DNA of 64,000 nucleotides from Lasiodiplodia sp. COLG20 (taxonomy: Eukaryota > Ascomycota > Dothideomycetes > Botryosphaeriales > Botryosphaeriaceae), in contig VNWV01000006.1 in NCBI GenBank assembly GCA_009801085.1, positions 744,001-808,000 on the forward strand. The letters are read 5' to 3'. Numbering within the stretch: the stretch's first letter is position 1; each line of letters starts with the position of its first letter. The translations under genes were made by a program, and so were the position numbers. Shown here one piece after another: positions 1 through 10,495 of this stretch. The notes below the pieces were generated by a model. The model worked only from the letters and a program-made list of their open reading frames with translations. It had not been told where the DNA came from and searched no databases.

Positions 1-271
1 AACTGGACGGCCCTTCTAGACTTACGGTTCTACCCGCGACTGTTTCTCTCCTGAGACGGCTGCCACTCTTCTCTTGACCATCGTTTCACGCGGCCTGCCT
101 TTCCGCTCCCGACGACGGTAGAGAAAAGCGTGTTCCCGTGTGTTTGAGGCAGCGTCATCCGCGTGTCCCACCGCTGGTCTGAGACAGTTGTCCAGGAACC
201 AGACCACGCATCTGCCTCTTCGTACAACTCGGAACGCATAAGACTCACCAGCAAACCCACCACATCCCACG

Positions 272-1737
272 ATGTCCGGCGGTACAATTTTCGCTATGGC
301 TTTGCCGTGAGTCCCCTCCTTTCACACTGCACTAGCTTACCTCAACTATCATCGCCGCCTCCCCCCTCGCAAACACTGCATTTCCCATATATCTAAACAG
401 AAGAGGAATGATGAATCCTTGCTGACGTTGCAAACAAACAAACACAGTCCAAGCCTCGACCCCCTCAACCCGCTCAACCCCTACAAAGGCTTCTACGGCT
501 GCGGCGGCGGCGCTGCCTACGCTCCTCCTGCTCCAGCCGCTCCCGCTCGCACGGTGCCACCGTCCTTCGCTCTTCCTCGCATCATCACCCGCACCGTCAA
601 GACGCCTGATACCGAGCAGCAGCACAACACCGACGACGACACTGAAGCCGAAGCCGAAGTCGAACTCGGCACCGAGCCCACCGACGCCGGCGGCCGTGGC
701 AAGTCGACAGGCGGACGCGGTGGTGGTGGTGCACGCGGGCAGAAGAGTGGGGGTGGTAGTGCCCGTGGCGGTGGCGGCAATAAGAGTGGGGGCTGGGTGG
801 GGAGGACGATGCGCCAGGGCTCCAGGGCTCAAGGCGGCGGCGGCGGCGACGACGATGGAGACGACGATGGGGACGACGGCTGGAAGCGTGGCGGGCACGG
901 CGCGGAGACGATAACAATCGAGCTGTGGGACAAGGAGAGCACCACAGACGAGGACTCCGACTCCGACTCCGACGACAAAGAAGAAGAAGAAGAAGAAGAA
1001 GAAGAAGAAGAAGAAGAAGAAGAAGAAGAGGAAGAGGAGGAGCAAGGTCCGCCTGCGAAGAAGGCGAAGAAGGGCAAGGGCAGGGCCGTCACGTTTGCCG
1101 CGGACGTGATCAGCAAGAACAACAGGCCCGGCGGCAGGTACTTTGGCGCGATCAAGCATGCCAAGTGGACGGCCGACAACCACCCGCCGCCGCCGTCGCG
1201 CCGCCCGGGCATGCCGCCGCCCGTGCCGGTCAAGGACCGCGTCGCGCCGTGGGGCGAGACGTGGGCAGCCGACCAGATGCCGTCGTTTGACTTTGGCGAG
1301 ACCATCTTCGCGGGCGCGTATCAGAGCGCGCAGATTACGGCTGATCTGCTTGGAGGTACGTTTTTCTTGTTTTTTTGCTTTAAGGGCTTCTTCCCGACTG
1401 AGGATTATCCCCGATCGCCACGTGGGAATTCATGCATGTCGTAAGGCTGATGGCTGATGTTTTTTTTTCTTATATGTTTTTAGGCCCGACGGGCAAGACA
1501 CCCAAGATGCAGCCCCCGGAATCGCTCCCGTGGAAGACGCGCTTCGAATTGCCTGAGCCGAAGGACATGCCGGCGATGGCAAAGCGCGATGCTGAGTTCG
1601 AGAAGGCTGGCGTCTGGAAGCTGACCAAGGAAAACGTGCCGGCGTTGTTCGAGAAGAAGGGCGCAACGTTGATGTCGATTTTCCCGCAGCACTCGGACTG
1701 TAACTCGAACAAGAAGTTCACGGTGTCATTGGTGTAG
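272..1737 (+). CDS. Acidic low-complexity hypothetical protein, 3 exons
   Basis: I do not recognise the family. A short first exon (272-306, MSGGTIFAMAL) is followed by an intron starting GTGAGT at 307; the reading frame needs the acceptor AG at 404-405 rather than the one at 399-400. Exon 2 runs to 1355, intron 2 is 1356-1483 (GTACGT..TTTTTAG), and exon 3 (1484-1737) ends at TAG. The protein opens with a Pro/Ala-rich stretch, has Gly/Arg-rich and Asp/Glu-rich blocks including a long uninterrupted Glu run encoded by GAA repeats, then a basic patch (PPAKKAKKGKGR) that could be a nuclear localisation signal. The last 150 residues (from about VTFAADVISKNNRPGGRYFG) are of normal complexity and look folded. 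A nuclear or chromatin role would fit the composition but is only inference. The first splice junction is the weakest part of the model. Confidence 0.7.
978..1032 (+). repeat. GAA trinucleotide microsatellite in coding sequence
   Basis: A run of about 17-18 GAA/AAG triplets encodes the poly-Glu tract of the acidic protein. Such tracts change length by slippage in steps of three and so keep the frame. Confidence 0.9.
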
Positions 1738-2385
1738 TGGTTCTTAGGCTGGAAAGCTTATCGCAGGTGGAGGTAATGATAGATTGGTGTGTGGCGTCTT
1801 TTGGGTTCCGTCTTGGATGAAAAGGGAAAAAGATGTATGTAAGACTAGGGAAGAGGAACGCGTTCATTGGCCAGTTTTCAAAGATTTTAGTCGTCCAGGA
1901 ACAGTCGATTGTTTATCTGCTTTCTGTTAGCAATACCACTTACTTTGAGGCGTTAGAAGTTGGAGTCGATGGGCCAATGATCCGAGCGTCATGCGCGTAT
2001 CTGCCGCCCCGCAACGCGTCGCCCCAAGGGTCCACGCGCCGCATTTTGTTCGTTGGCGTCGCTGCGAGTCGTGGAAAAGATAGCGAACCCCTCTAAAAAG
2101 TTGGAGACCCCAATTTGCGGTGCTACTTGTAGTGCCGAAACCGTTCGATTTGGAGCTCTCTAGCTGCGCTGTCAACAACACCGTCATGCAGATGCGGCTT
2201 CGGCGGCCGGCATCGTGGTGAGCGAGCCGAACTCACGCCAAAGTCGGCCGCCACGACCCGAACGAATGCGCATGTCTTGAAAAGGCGCTGCTGGCGCTGC
2301 AATCCGCTGCTCGCGCCATATTGCCAATTCATCCCTTGCTTCCTGTTTTTCTTGAGATACCCCGCAACCGCAACGAACCGCAACG
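1738..2385. other. Intergenic region, promoter side of ACC deaminase
   Basis: No gene supported. It holds the 3' flank of the acidic-protein gene and the upstream region of the ACC deaminase gene. Short open frames on both strands show no conserved protein character. Confidence 0.5.
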
Positions 2386-3405
2386 ATGAAGCTCGACAAG
2401 TTCCCCAAGCACCAGCTCACCTTCCAGGGCCCGACGCCCATCCAGCACCTCAAGCGCCTCTCCGAGGCCCTCGGCGGCAAGGTCCAGCTCTACGCCAAGC
2501 GCGAGGACTGCAACTCGGGCCTGGCCTTTGGCGGCAACAAGACGCGCAAGCTCGAATACATCATTCCCGAAGCCATTGAAGGCGGATATGACACTCTCGT
2601 CTCCATCGGAGGCATCCAATCAAACCAGACGCGGCAGGTGGCGGCGGTGGCGGCGCACCTGGGCATGAAGTGCGTGCTGGTGCAGGAGAACTGGGTCAAC
2701 TACCACGACGCCGTGTACGACCGGGTGGGCAACATCGAGCTGTCGCGGATACTGGGGGCCGACTGCCGGCTGGACGCGGCGGGCTTCGACATCGGCATCC
2801 GGCCCAGCTGGGAGCAGGCCATGGCCGACGTCGAGGCCAAGGGCGGCAAGCCGTATCCCATCCCGGCCGGCTGCTCCGAGCACCCCAAGGGCGGGCTCGG
2901 CTTCGTGGGCTTCGCCGAGGAGGTGCGCGCGCAGGAGAAGGAGCTGGGCTTCAAGTTCGACTACATCGTCGTGTGCGCCGTGACGGGCAGCACCCAGGGC
3001 GGCATGATCGTCGGCTTCGCCGCCGACGGCCGCGCCAACAAGGTCATCGGCATCGACGCCTCGGCCAAGCCCGAGAAGACCAAGGAGCAGGTGCTGCGCA
3101 TCGCGAAGAACACGGCCAACCTGGTCGAGCTGGGCCGCGAGATCACCGAGGACGACGTCGTGCTGGACACGCGCTTCGGCGGGCCCGAGTACGGCCTGCC
3201 CAACGACGGCACCATGGAGGCCATCCGGCTGTGCGCGCGCACCGAGGGCATGCTGACCGACCCGGTCTACGAGGGCAAGTCGATGGACGGCATGATTTCC
3301 ATGGTGCGCAACGGCGAGTTCCCGGAGGGCTCGCGCGTGCTCTACGCGCACCTTGGTGGCGTCCCGGCACTGAGTGCCTACAGCTATCTGTTCAAGGAGG
3401 GTTAG
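2386..3405 (+). CDS. acdS: 1-aminocyclopropane-1-carboxylate deaminase
   Basis: Intronless, 339 residues, the normal length for the family. ACC deaminase is a cytosolic PLP (fold type II) enzyme that opens the ethylene precursor ACC to 2-oxobutanoate and ammonia. The PLP lysine is K52 in [10 protein letters not shown]; the [12 protein letters not shown] segment (S79) and the PLP-phosphate loop VTGSTQGG are present. Y269, Y295, E296 and L323 sit one position after the Pseudomonas enzyme's Y268, Y294, E295 and L322. The Glu and Leu are the residues that separate true ACC deaminase from D-cysteine desulfhydrase relatives, so the call is specific. No other pathway gene is adjacent. Third codon positions are strongly GC, as in neighbouring well-expressed genes, so there is no compositional sign of recent transfer, although fungal acdS is widely thought to derive from bacteria. 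In a plant-associated fungus it would lower plant ethylene or use ACC as nitrogen source. Confidence 0.95.
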   Translation: MKLDKFPKHQLTFQGPTPIQHLKRLSEALGGKVQLYAKREDCNSGLAFGGNKTRKLEYIIPEAIEGGYDTLVSIGGIQSNQTRQVAAVAAHLGMKCVLVQENWVNYHDAVYDRVGNIELSRILGADCRLDAAGFDIGIRPSWEQAMADVEAKGGKPYPIPAGCSEHPKGGLGFVGFAEEVRAQEKELGFKFDYIVVCAVTGSTQGGMIVGFAADGRANKVIGIDASAKPEKTKEQVLRIAKNTANLVELGREITEDDVVLDTRFGGPEYGLPNDGTMEAIRLCARTEGMLTDPVYEGKSMDGMISMVRNGEFPEGSRVLYAHLGGVPALSAYSYLFKEG

Positions 3406-3827
3406 ACGGAGCTTGTACGAATTAATAATAGACTATCAATGAATTGAACGAATTGACCAGCATCGGTGCGGAGAAGGGTCACAAGGTGCCGGATCTTTGA
3501 GACGCTGCGAGTGGAAATGTAGATTGCATCGGCGTTGACATGGCCCGGCAGAATATTGAGCGGGCAGTCAGAGCCCGACGCGTTCTCAGCCGGCGCGTCA
3601 AAGGCCGCCCTTGCCGCAGATTTGCCGATTCTCGCGGCTTCCATGCCCCACTTGCATCATGGATATGGCCGCTAACTCCGATGGCGGGGTAGTTGATAGG
3701 TAGGGATACCCGCCACTTCTGCCTTCAATTCTTCCCATTCTTGCTTCCACCGCTTCGCACTACATATACCCGGCTGGCCCACCCATTGATCCTGCGTTCA
3801 ATCCAATTCATCATCCCACTCGACACC
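3406..3827. other. Intergenic region, promoter of the Gfo/Idh gene
   Basis: No gene seen. A CT-rich leader ends in CACCATGG at the next start codon. Confidence 0.5.
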
Positions 3828-5086
3828 ATGGCCACTCCCAAGGAAATTCGCTGGGGTATCCTCGCTACCGGTGCCATTGCCAAAACTTTCACCACCGATC
3901 TCTTGTGTGATCCCAAGACGCGTGGAGTGAACCACATCAAGCACACTGTCGTCGCTGCTACTAGCTCCAACAGCGTTGACCGCGCTGCCCAATTCCTCAA
4001 GGATGTCGGCGCGCCCTCGACCGCAAAGGCCTACGGTTCCTATGCAGAATTCGTCAAGGACCCCAACATCGATATCGTCTACGTCGCTACTCCCCACTCG
4101 CATCACTACCAGAACGTCAGGCTTGCCCTGGAGGCTGGCAAGAACGTGCTGTGCGAGAAGGCCTTCACCGTGAACGCTGATCAGTTGAAGAAGCTGGTTG
4201 CGGTGGCCAAGGAGAAGGTAAGCACGCCATTGCGCCCCACTGAATATTGATCTGACATCTTTATTTTGTGTAGAACCTTTTCCTCATGGAGGCTGTCTGG
4301 ACCCGCTACTTCCCTCTCTCCATCTACGTCCGCGACGTCATTAGCTCTGGCAAGATTGGCACCGTGCAGCGCGTCTACGCCGACAACGCCCACGCTCTCG
4401 ACCCCGAGACCGCCTTTGCCGATGGTCAGCACCGCATGGTCAACCCGGATCTCGCCGGTGGAGCGCTCCTCGATCTCGGCATCTACTCCCTTACCTGGGT
4501 CTTCCAGACCGTCTACACGACCTTGCCGGAGGCGGAGCGCCAGCCGCCGTCGGTCCTGTCCTCAACCAACATCTACGCCGGCACCGGTGCCGCCGACGAG
4601 CTGACCACCATCCTGCTGAACTTCCCGCGTAGCAAGGGCAACAACGTGCACGCCGTCGCCACGACCGGCCTGCGCTACGCCACCGACTCCAAGGCCGACC
4701 GCGACAGCGCCGGCCCCGCATGCCGCGTCCAGGGCGACAAGGGCGAGATCCAGATCTTCCCGCCGCTGTACCGCCCCACCAAGACGCGCCTCGTGCTGCG
4801 CGACGGCACCGACGAAACCAAGGAGTGGCCGCAGCCGGGTCCCGGTGCCGGCTCCGGCTGGTACAACGGCTTCGGCGGCGGGCGCAACGCTGAGGGCGAG
4901 GGCCACGGCATGTTCTGGGAGGCCGACGAGGCAGCGACGGCGCTCGTCGAGGGCCGCAAGGAGGGCAAGTACGAGAGCTTGGCCGAGAGCGTGACCATCA
5001 TGGAGGTGATGGATGAGGTGAGGAAACAGGCCGGCCTGAAGTACCCCAGCAAGATTGAGACTACCGATTATCCGGTGGCGTTGTAG
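3828..5086 (+). CDS. Gfo/Idh/MocA oxidoreductase, D-xylose 1-dehydrogenase / dihydrodiol dehydrogenase type
   Basis: Two exons (3828-4217, 4274-5086) give 400 residues. The start is in a CACCATGG context, and the 56-nt intron has GTAAGC and GTGTAG ends in phase 0. The N-terminal Rossmann fold starts with RWGILATGAIAKTF (NADP binding) and the sugar-binding motif is CEKAFTVN near residue 115, in place of the commoner EKP. The C-terminal half (EAVWTRYFPLSIYVRDVI, GGALLDLGIYSLTW) is the dimerisation and substrate domain of the dimeric dihydrodiol dehydrogenase / NADP D-xylose dehydrogenase branch. Fungal members oxidise D-xylose to xylonolactone in vitro or reduce dicarbonyls; the physiological substrate cannot be read from sequence. 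No related gene is adjacent. It is not closely similar to the inositol-dehydrogenase-like Gfo/Idh gene at 59220-60323. Confidence 0.9.
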
Positions 5087-5238
5087 ATTTTCTTTTTTCG
5101 GAGATAGAATGTGTAAGTTGGGGATCGAAATAGATGATTTCACGATGCTTGTTGCGTTGCGTTCACGTGTAGCGCGTTCTCACGTTGAGCCAACCCCCCC
5201 CTTTTAACGCTATTCCGTGACGTAAAACTGTTTCAACT

Positions 5239-5266
5239 CGACATTCTCGTCCGGGCGATAGCTTCA
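5239..5266 (+). repeat. Dispersed imperfect repeat, copy 1
   Basis: Core CGATAGCTTCA. Aligned by eye, it matches 7081-7108 at 23 of 28 positions, all differences being transitions, and 6901-6928 at 22 of 28. The three copies bracket the gene at 5584-6889. Confidence 0.6.
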
Positions 5267-5404
5267 GCTACCCATGATGTGCTGCTCTTCGTACCTTCCG
5301 CAGAGAAGCACTTGCCCCTTCCGAAAGATGTACTTGCCTCGTCTGGATGTGGAAGTCGCTCGCCGAGCTCACCATATCCCTTCCAACTCTCTCCGACTCA
5401 CTCT

Positions 5405-5527
5405 CACTCTCACTCTCCACTCAAGTCTCACTCTCCACTCAAGTCTCACTCTCAACTCAAGTATCACTTTCAACTCAAGTATCACTCTCAACTCAAGTCT
5501 CATTCTCAACTCAAGTCTCATTCTTGA
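5405..5527 (+). repeat. 18-bp minisatellite
   Basis: About six to seven copies of an 18-bp unit of form CTCAACTCAAGTCTCATT, with units differing by one to three bases. It ends about 57 bp upstream of the ATG at 5584 and so lies in the 5' UTR or core promoter. Confidence 0.85.
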
Positions 5528-5583
5528 AGCGGTTATATCTTCACTCTCGCCAATCACTACCAAATCCCCATTCATTCGTCACA

Positions 5584-6889
5584 ATGTCCGGGACATCATC
5601 ACCATCCAATACGTCAGGGGCAGTCGGTCAGCCAAAGACCGACCAAACCCAATCATCGACCGACCAAAGCCAAACATCGACCGACCAAATCCAACCATCG
5701 AACGACCAAACCCAAACATCGACCAACCAAGCCCAAACACCATTGGTACCGCCTATCTCATTTAACGATTGCTACGACATAACGGTCAAACCCGTCGGAA
5801 CGACCCATCCCGTCGTGTCACGCAGGCTCTGCGTCCCGGCCTTTCTCACGTTCGACCAGCTCGCCACCAGCATCAAGATCGCGTTCGACCTACGTGGCAG
5901 AAGGAACTGGCAGTTCAACATCTCAAACCCGGGGTACTGGTCAGCAGAGGTTTGCCGAATCCCCCATCCTGCTCCTCTGACAATCTCTCACCTTATACTC
6001 CACTCTCTCCGGAGATTTGAGACGATCATAACTCCTCACTAACGCAATGGGGAAACTGCAGGAGGCCAGAACCAATGCCATCGAGACCAACGAGCACTAC
6101 CGCGACATCCGGGAGCGCGACATTCGCTACTTTGCCAACTTCGTACCGAGGGTGGAATGGAAGCGCGAGCGGACGCACGACTCGCTCGGGGCGTACATCC
6201 ACGACCACGGCTTCTGGGGGTTAGGCCGCGATGAAAACAACCGGCCGATCGATTACTGGTTCGTCTACGGCGTCGACCGCAAGAGGGAGGGCGGCGGGTG
6301 GCTGTACCAGATCACCGTGAACCGCCGGGCGAACCTCCACGCTATACGAGTGGGTGTCGATGGGTTGCAAGATGGCCAGAGGACTTTTTGTATCGAGGGG
6401 AACGTAAGTAGTTCATACACACCCCCCTCCCCCCCCTTCTCGAAAAACGGCCAGAACACACCCCGCTAACAACGCACACAGGGCCACACCATCGCCGAGA
6501 ACTGCAAAGGCCCGAGACACTGGCAGGCTATGAAAGTCGCGTGCAGAGCACCAGCCAGAAACGCGGGCACGTACCGCAGCTCAGAGAACAGGCGGGTGGT
6601 GTGGCGCAACGAGGAGGACAGGCTGCGCCGTTTTTTCACGAAAAAATGTATCAACGGGCACGGCCTGTCGGTCCACTACGGGCTAAATGCCGATGAGTTT
6701 GACAGGAATGAAGTCAACGAGCGGCTGTACCGCACCCTAATATTGCCGGAGCACGGTAGGGACCGGCTCGCGAGGCTCAGGTCGAAAATTGTGGAGGGGG
6801 TTACCGGGGAGGTGAGATACGGGCTCACTTGGCGGGAGGCCTGGCATGGGGTTGAACAGGCTGAACCCGTTGACAACACAGAAGCGTAG
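5584..6889 (+). CDS. pRiA4b ORF-3-like domain protein, 3 exons
   Basis: Exons 5584-5949, 6062-6403 and 6482-6889 give 371 residues; both introns are phase 0, and the first ends CTAAC..CTGCAG. Residues about 15-52 are five copies of a 7-residue repeat (TDQTQSS type), low complexity and probably disordered. The following segment (YDITVKPVGTTHPVVSRRLCVP then LTFDQLATSIKIAF) matches the start of the pRiA4b ORF-3-like / MM3350 fold (PF07929 type), in which a YxLxVxL strand is followed by RRLxVPAxLTxxxL. The rest is an unrecognised charged region. The function of this family is unknown; it is common in fungi, often in multiple copies. The gene sits between copies of a short dispersed repeat. The family call rests on motif memory, not a search. 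Confidence 0.7.
5632..5744 (+). repeat. 21-nt coding tandem repeat
   Basis: Five in-frame copies encode the 7-residue repeat DQTQSST/DQSQTST/DQIQPSN near the N terminus of the pRiA4b-like protein. Confidence 0.8.
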
Positions 6890-6900
6890 AGATAATAATT

Positions 6901-6928
6901 ATACATTCGCGTTCGGACCATAGCTTCA
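6901..6928 (+). repeat. Dispersed imperfect repeat, copy 2
   Basis: Shares CATAGCTTCA and, further on, a CCCATGxTGTG tail with copy 1 (5239-5266). It starts 11 bp after the pRiA4b-like stop codon. Confidence 0.55.
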
Positions 6929-7080
6929 AGTCCCCATGCTGTGTGAGAAAATTGAATTGTTGTTCTACCCGGAGGGATCGTGATGGTGATTCGGGAGGCG
7001 GACTGGAAATAATAAAAATTATATGACTAGTCCCCTCTAGCAGGTGCATTTGCTTTTTGCTCATGTCACGGATAGTTATT

Positions 7081-7108
7081 CGACATCCTCACCCAGACGA
7101 TAGCTTCA
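7081..7108 (+). repeat. Dispersed imperfect repeat, copy 3
   Basis: The best match to copy 1 (23/28); the five differences are all C/T or G/A transitions. Confidence 0.6.
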
Positions 7109-7514
7109 ACTCTCCCCAAAAAAGTTTTTACATGTATCTTTTGCAGCAGCTCTCGTTGTATCAAACATTCCACATTCCTTTCCGAACACTTCATCTCGCT
7201 CAAAAAAAGCCTCGGATCAACGGAAGAAGAGGGATCATACTAAACGTTAAATATTAAGAGATAATTCCTACAAGAAAGAGACAACCGTCCAAACTCTCCC
7301 CCGAAAATCCCAACCACAAACTACTTGTAGTAATACCATATCGACATGAAAGGTTGGTAAGCCCCGTAGTTAAAACAACTGGACAAGAACAAAGTTGGAT
7401 CCGCTCAAACGTACATACATCTCGAAGACATTTCATTCATTCCCATCATGAAGCACAATACAACAACCAAAGGTACGGAGAGAGAGAGGGAGAGAAAGAG
7501 AGCGCTCTACCTAC

Positions 7515-9563
7515 CTACCGAGGCGGCACATGATTATACCCGGGCGAAGACTGCCAGCTCGACCCGGTATGCGGCGTGTACAACAAGTGGGCACCGCTTC
7601 CGCTTTCCCTCCTCTCCTCGCCGGGCAGCACCTGCTCGTAGATGGTATTCGACCGCGACGACAGCAGCGACAAGTCGCTCCACGACTCCCGCTTGCGCGC
7701 CGCCCTCCGCCCGCGTATGTCTCCCGCACCGCCGCCTGCCCAACCGCCAAATCCGTCGTCACTCCCCCCACCACCACTACCGAACACGTCGTCCCTCTTC
7801 CGCTTCAGCACGCGGAACCGCAGCGCGCCGCCGCCCTCGTCGCGCACGACCAGCTTGCCGACGCGGGCGCTGCTCTTGCCGTCGATGCGGGCCGCGGTGC
7901 GCACGTCGGCGGCGTCGGCGGCGCGGACGACGGCCGATGGGTCGGTCAGGAGGCAGGCGGCGGCGAAGTCGACGACGGGGGGCATGTGGCAGCGGGATTG
8001 GAGGACGGCGAGGAGGACGCCGGACACGACGACGAGGAGGTGGAAGGCGAGCCAGGTGCGGACGCGGGAGGGGTCGATGTCGGCGCGGAGGGGGTAGGAG
8101 GGGAGGCTGATGTTTGTCGAGGTTTGTTGTTGGAGGGCGAGGCGGTCGGTTAGGTCGTTCCAGGAGGCTTGGTACGCCGCGGCGAAGGCGCCGGCGACGA
8201 AGCCGTCGAGGTTGGCCCAGGTGGGGGCGTAGGTGGCGTTGCCGGTGACGATGCTGAGCATGGTTTCGGGGAGCATGCCCATGATGATGGGGAGGAGCGG
8301 GTCCGGGGAGAGGGTGAAGGGGGCCGTGGCGTTGCCGGGACGCTCGACGACGCCGGGGGAGATGATGGAGCAGTCGTGGCATTGCGTCGTGCCGACTTCG
8401 ACGGTGGCTTCGGCGAAGAGGTAGCAGTTGGTGTAGTTGGTTGGGCCCTTGGCGCTGTAGGGTTTGGTTTTGGGGAGGGCGCCGAAGACGCTGCTGCTCT
8501 TGCCGCCCCCGGCGCAGGTGGCCGTGGCATTCTCGCCGAGGTTCTCGGTGAGGACGGCGATTTTGAAGGTATCGTTGAGGCGCGTGGCGTTGGGCCAGGC
8601 GGATAGCCAGGAGTCCATGGTTCGGTTGCGGAGGATGATGGCGTTGCCCGGGAGAGAAGCGCGGATGGGGTTCATGGGGCTGGTGACGTTGAACAGGCCG
8701 TTGTGCTCATCCAGGAACTGCTCGAAGCTTGGGTCGTAATCAATCCATGTCAGGTTGCTCATGTGGAACATGGGAAGGGTGGTGTTGCCGATGGTCGTGT
8801 TTGTGAGGAGGGCTTGGTAGCCCTTGGTGTGGTTCGAAAGCTCATGCTCTCTGAAGGCTGGGGCCCAACGTCTGCTCGGCACTCTCTTGGTTGAGTTCAT
8901 GACTGTGTAGAAGTCCGGGCCATGGCGATGGATGACGGCAAGGCCAGAGGCTCTTTTGATGGAAAAGTCTCGTGGTTCAATGTGCTCCTGGAACTCAGTG
9001 AAGGCGAGCGTTGGCCCGGCTACGTTTAAGGAGACGTTGTAGTCGGCATGATGCAGTCTCAGCTCGGGTACCCAAGACACGGCGCCCTGAGCAAGTGGAG
9101 CACTCAGCTGGGCGGGGATGAGAAGGAGGAGCAGGACGATAGTGCCGAGTTTGAAGCCATTGAGGCCCACCGGGCCTTGCTCAAAGGAGAAAATACGCTC
9201 GATCTCTTGTAAAGTGATGCCGCACTTCTCCAGCAGGATGAAAATGGAGCGCTGGGCGGCGATGCTTGAGCAGACATTGAGGGTCAGGCGCACAAGCACC
9301 AGGGCAGCTGAAATCAGTGTGGTGACGTCGGCCTGACGAAGTTTGCCCTTGAAGATGTGGACGATGGTTGCTCCGAAAGGGGCGTCTGAGGACGAGGGAA
9401 AGGTTTGGCCATCGAGGTAGGCAAGTGCAATGACGGCGAAAGCAATGACAAGGATGAGGTGCAGCGGGAAGAAGTACCAGGCGCGGACAGAGCGAAAGAT
9501 GCGGCTAGTCCGGCGACTCTTGTCGGCGTAATGGACCGAGTCAGACGGGTCTTGGTGCATCAT
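7515..9563 (-). CDS. Large glycosylated membrane protein of unknown function
   Basis: A single open frame of 682 residues from the first ATG (9563, MMHQDPSDSVHYADKSRR). It could extend a little upstream only through a non-ATG codon. TM segments are seen near residues 30-50 (YFFPLHLILVIAFAVIALAY), 80-105 and 137-158 (LGTIVLLLLLIPAQLSAPLA). A large hydrophilic region of about 350 residues follows, with many NxS/T sequons (NHT, NTT, NVT, NRT, NAT), so it is probably extracellular or lumenal. A last TM (TWLAFHLLVVVSGVLLAVL) precedes a Gly/Ser-rich cytosolic tail. This layout (N-terminal TM cluster, glycosylated ectodomain, one TM, disordered tail) is common in filamentous ascomycetes and has no assigned function. 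The gene is divergent from the DUF6536 gene at 10496. A 5' UTR intron is possible: GTAAGA at about 9711 and CAG just before 9579 on the minus strand. Confidence 0.8.
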   Translation of the reverse strand: MMHQDPSDSVHYADKSRRTSRIFRSVRAWYFFPLHLILVIAFAVIALAYLDGQTFPSSSDAPFGATIVHIFKGKLRQADVTTLISAALVLVRLTLNVCSSIAAQRSIFILLEKCGITLQEIERIFSFEQGPVGLNGFKLGTIVLLLLLIPAQLSAPLAQGAVSWVPELRLHHADYNVSLNVAGPTLAFTEFQEHIEPRDFSIKRASGLAVIHRHGPDFYTVMNSTKRVPSRRWAPAFREHELSNHTKGYQALLTNTTIGNTTLPMFHMSNLTWIDYDPSFEQFLDEHNGLFNVTSPMNPIRASLPGNAIILRNRTMDSWLSAWPNATRLNDTFKIAVLTENLGENATATCAGGGKSSSVFGALPKTKPYSAKGPTNYTNCYLFAEATVEVGTTQCHDCSIISPGVVERPGNATAPFTLSPDPLLPIIMGMLPETMLSIVTGNATYAPTWANLDGFVAGAFAAAYQASWNDLTDRLALQQQTSTNISLPSYPLRADIDPSRVRTWLAFHLLVVVSGVLLAVLQSRCHMPPVVDFAAACLLTDPSAVVRAADAADVRTAARIDGKSSARVGKLVVRDEGGGALRFRVLKRKRDDVFGSGGGGSDDGFGGWAGGGAGDIRGRRAARKRESWSDLSLLSSRSNTIYEQVLPGEERRESGSGAHLLYTPHTGSSWQSSPGYNHVPPR

Positions 9564-10495
9564 GTCGGGCGCGAAGACTGACAATGGAGCAGGGCGGGAG
9601 CAGGGCTGTCATATGCTTTGGGTGATTGCAGCAGCTGACGCCAGCTCTTGGCAGTTAATCAGCTTGAATTTGGGAGCGCCACGCTCGTAGAGCTGCGCGT
9701 TGGGTCTTACCTGCATCGAGCACAGCGTCGCCGCCACGCCGCCATGGATGAAAACCGCCCAATCGAGCAACCGTAGACCCGTCAACGGCGCCACTCCGCC
9801 CCACAGGCAGGCCCCCCGCCTTGTGATCGCCGCATGTTTGTGCGTCGACACCTCAGCAGTGCCGTTGCGACGGGCGATTATCTTTGTCTCCAGTGGGGGC
9901 CAAGGATGAGGCTCCAGAGGGAAGGGCGAAGGCGGGGCCGACATGCGGAGCGGGAACTAGTCCGCATAGGGCGACGGCCAGAAGAAGGAGCGACCCTTGG
10001 CTCCAATCAACCTCGACACTCTCTTTTTCTGCTCTCCCACTCACTGCCACCTCGCCTTGCAGCGTACCTATGACGTCCGTCCAAGCGCTGACTCGAGTGG
10101 CGAGGCCGCGAAAGACACTATTTTGGACCCCAAGATGAGGGGCAAAGTCCTTGGATACACAATTTTCCCATTTCGATCTAGTTCGCCTCTGACCAGCGAC
10201 GATTTCTTAATAATGCCCGAGTTGTGATCCTAATTCCAAACGCGCGTCCTCACTCGTTCGCTAAACGCCGCTGTGCCGCTTGCAAGGCGCAGCAGCGTGT
10301 TGGCCCACAAATCACGACAAAATTAGCTACGCGAGGCTAATCTTGCTCTTTGGGCTTTACCGCCAGCATGGATTCACCGCGTTTAAGAAGACGTCTACGT
10401 CCCTATCGACACCCAACATCCTCCCCACTCGGATCCATGAGGGACCACTTTGACCCAGGAGATACGAGTTCTGACAGCTTGGCGGCAGCATTGTT
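9564..10495. other. Divergent promoter region between two membrane-protein genes
   Basis: A minus-strand open frame at 9609-9944 ends in a good GTAAGA donor but joins the 7515-9563 frame out of phase, so I treat it as possible spliced leader, not CDS. Nothing else is supported. Confidence 0.4.

Larger units (their letters stand above)
5087..5583. other. Intergenic region with minisatellite and flanking repeat copy
   Basis: Upstream region of the pRiA4b-like gene. It contains copy 1 of the dispersed 28-nt repeat (5239-5266) and an 18-bp minisatellite; no separate gene is supported. Confidence 0.6.
6890..7514. other. Intergenic region with two more repeat copies
   Basis: The 3' flanks of two convergent genes. 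Repeat copies 2 and 3 lie at 6901-6928 and 7081-7108; sequence after copy 3 (to about 7200) weakly resembles sequence after copy 1. No coding frame is convincing. Confidence 0.5.

Noticed and set aside
332..1183. Long minus-strand frame with a poly-Phe/Leu run
   Set aside because: It is the reverse of the GAA-repeat exon of the acidic protein; the low-complexity translation is an artefact of the repeat.
9609..9944. 111-residue minus-strand frame as a first coding exon of the 7515-9563 gene
   Set aside because: Its GTAAGA donor and the CAG before the next exon join out of phase and give a stop; at most a 5' UTR exon.
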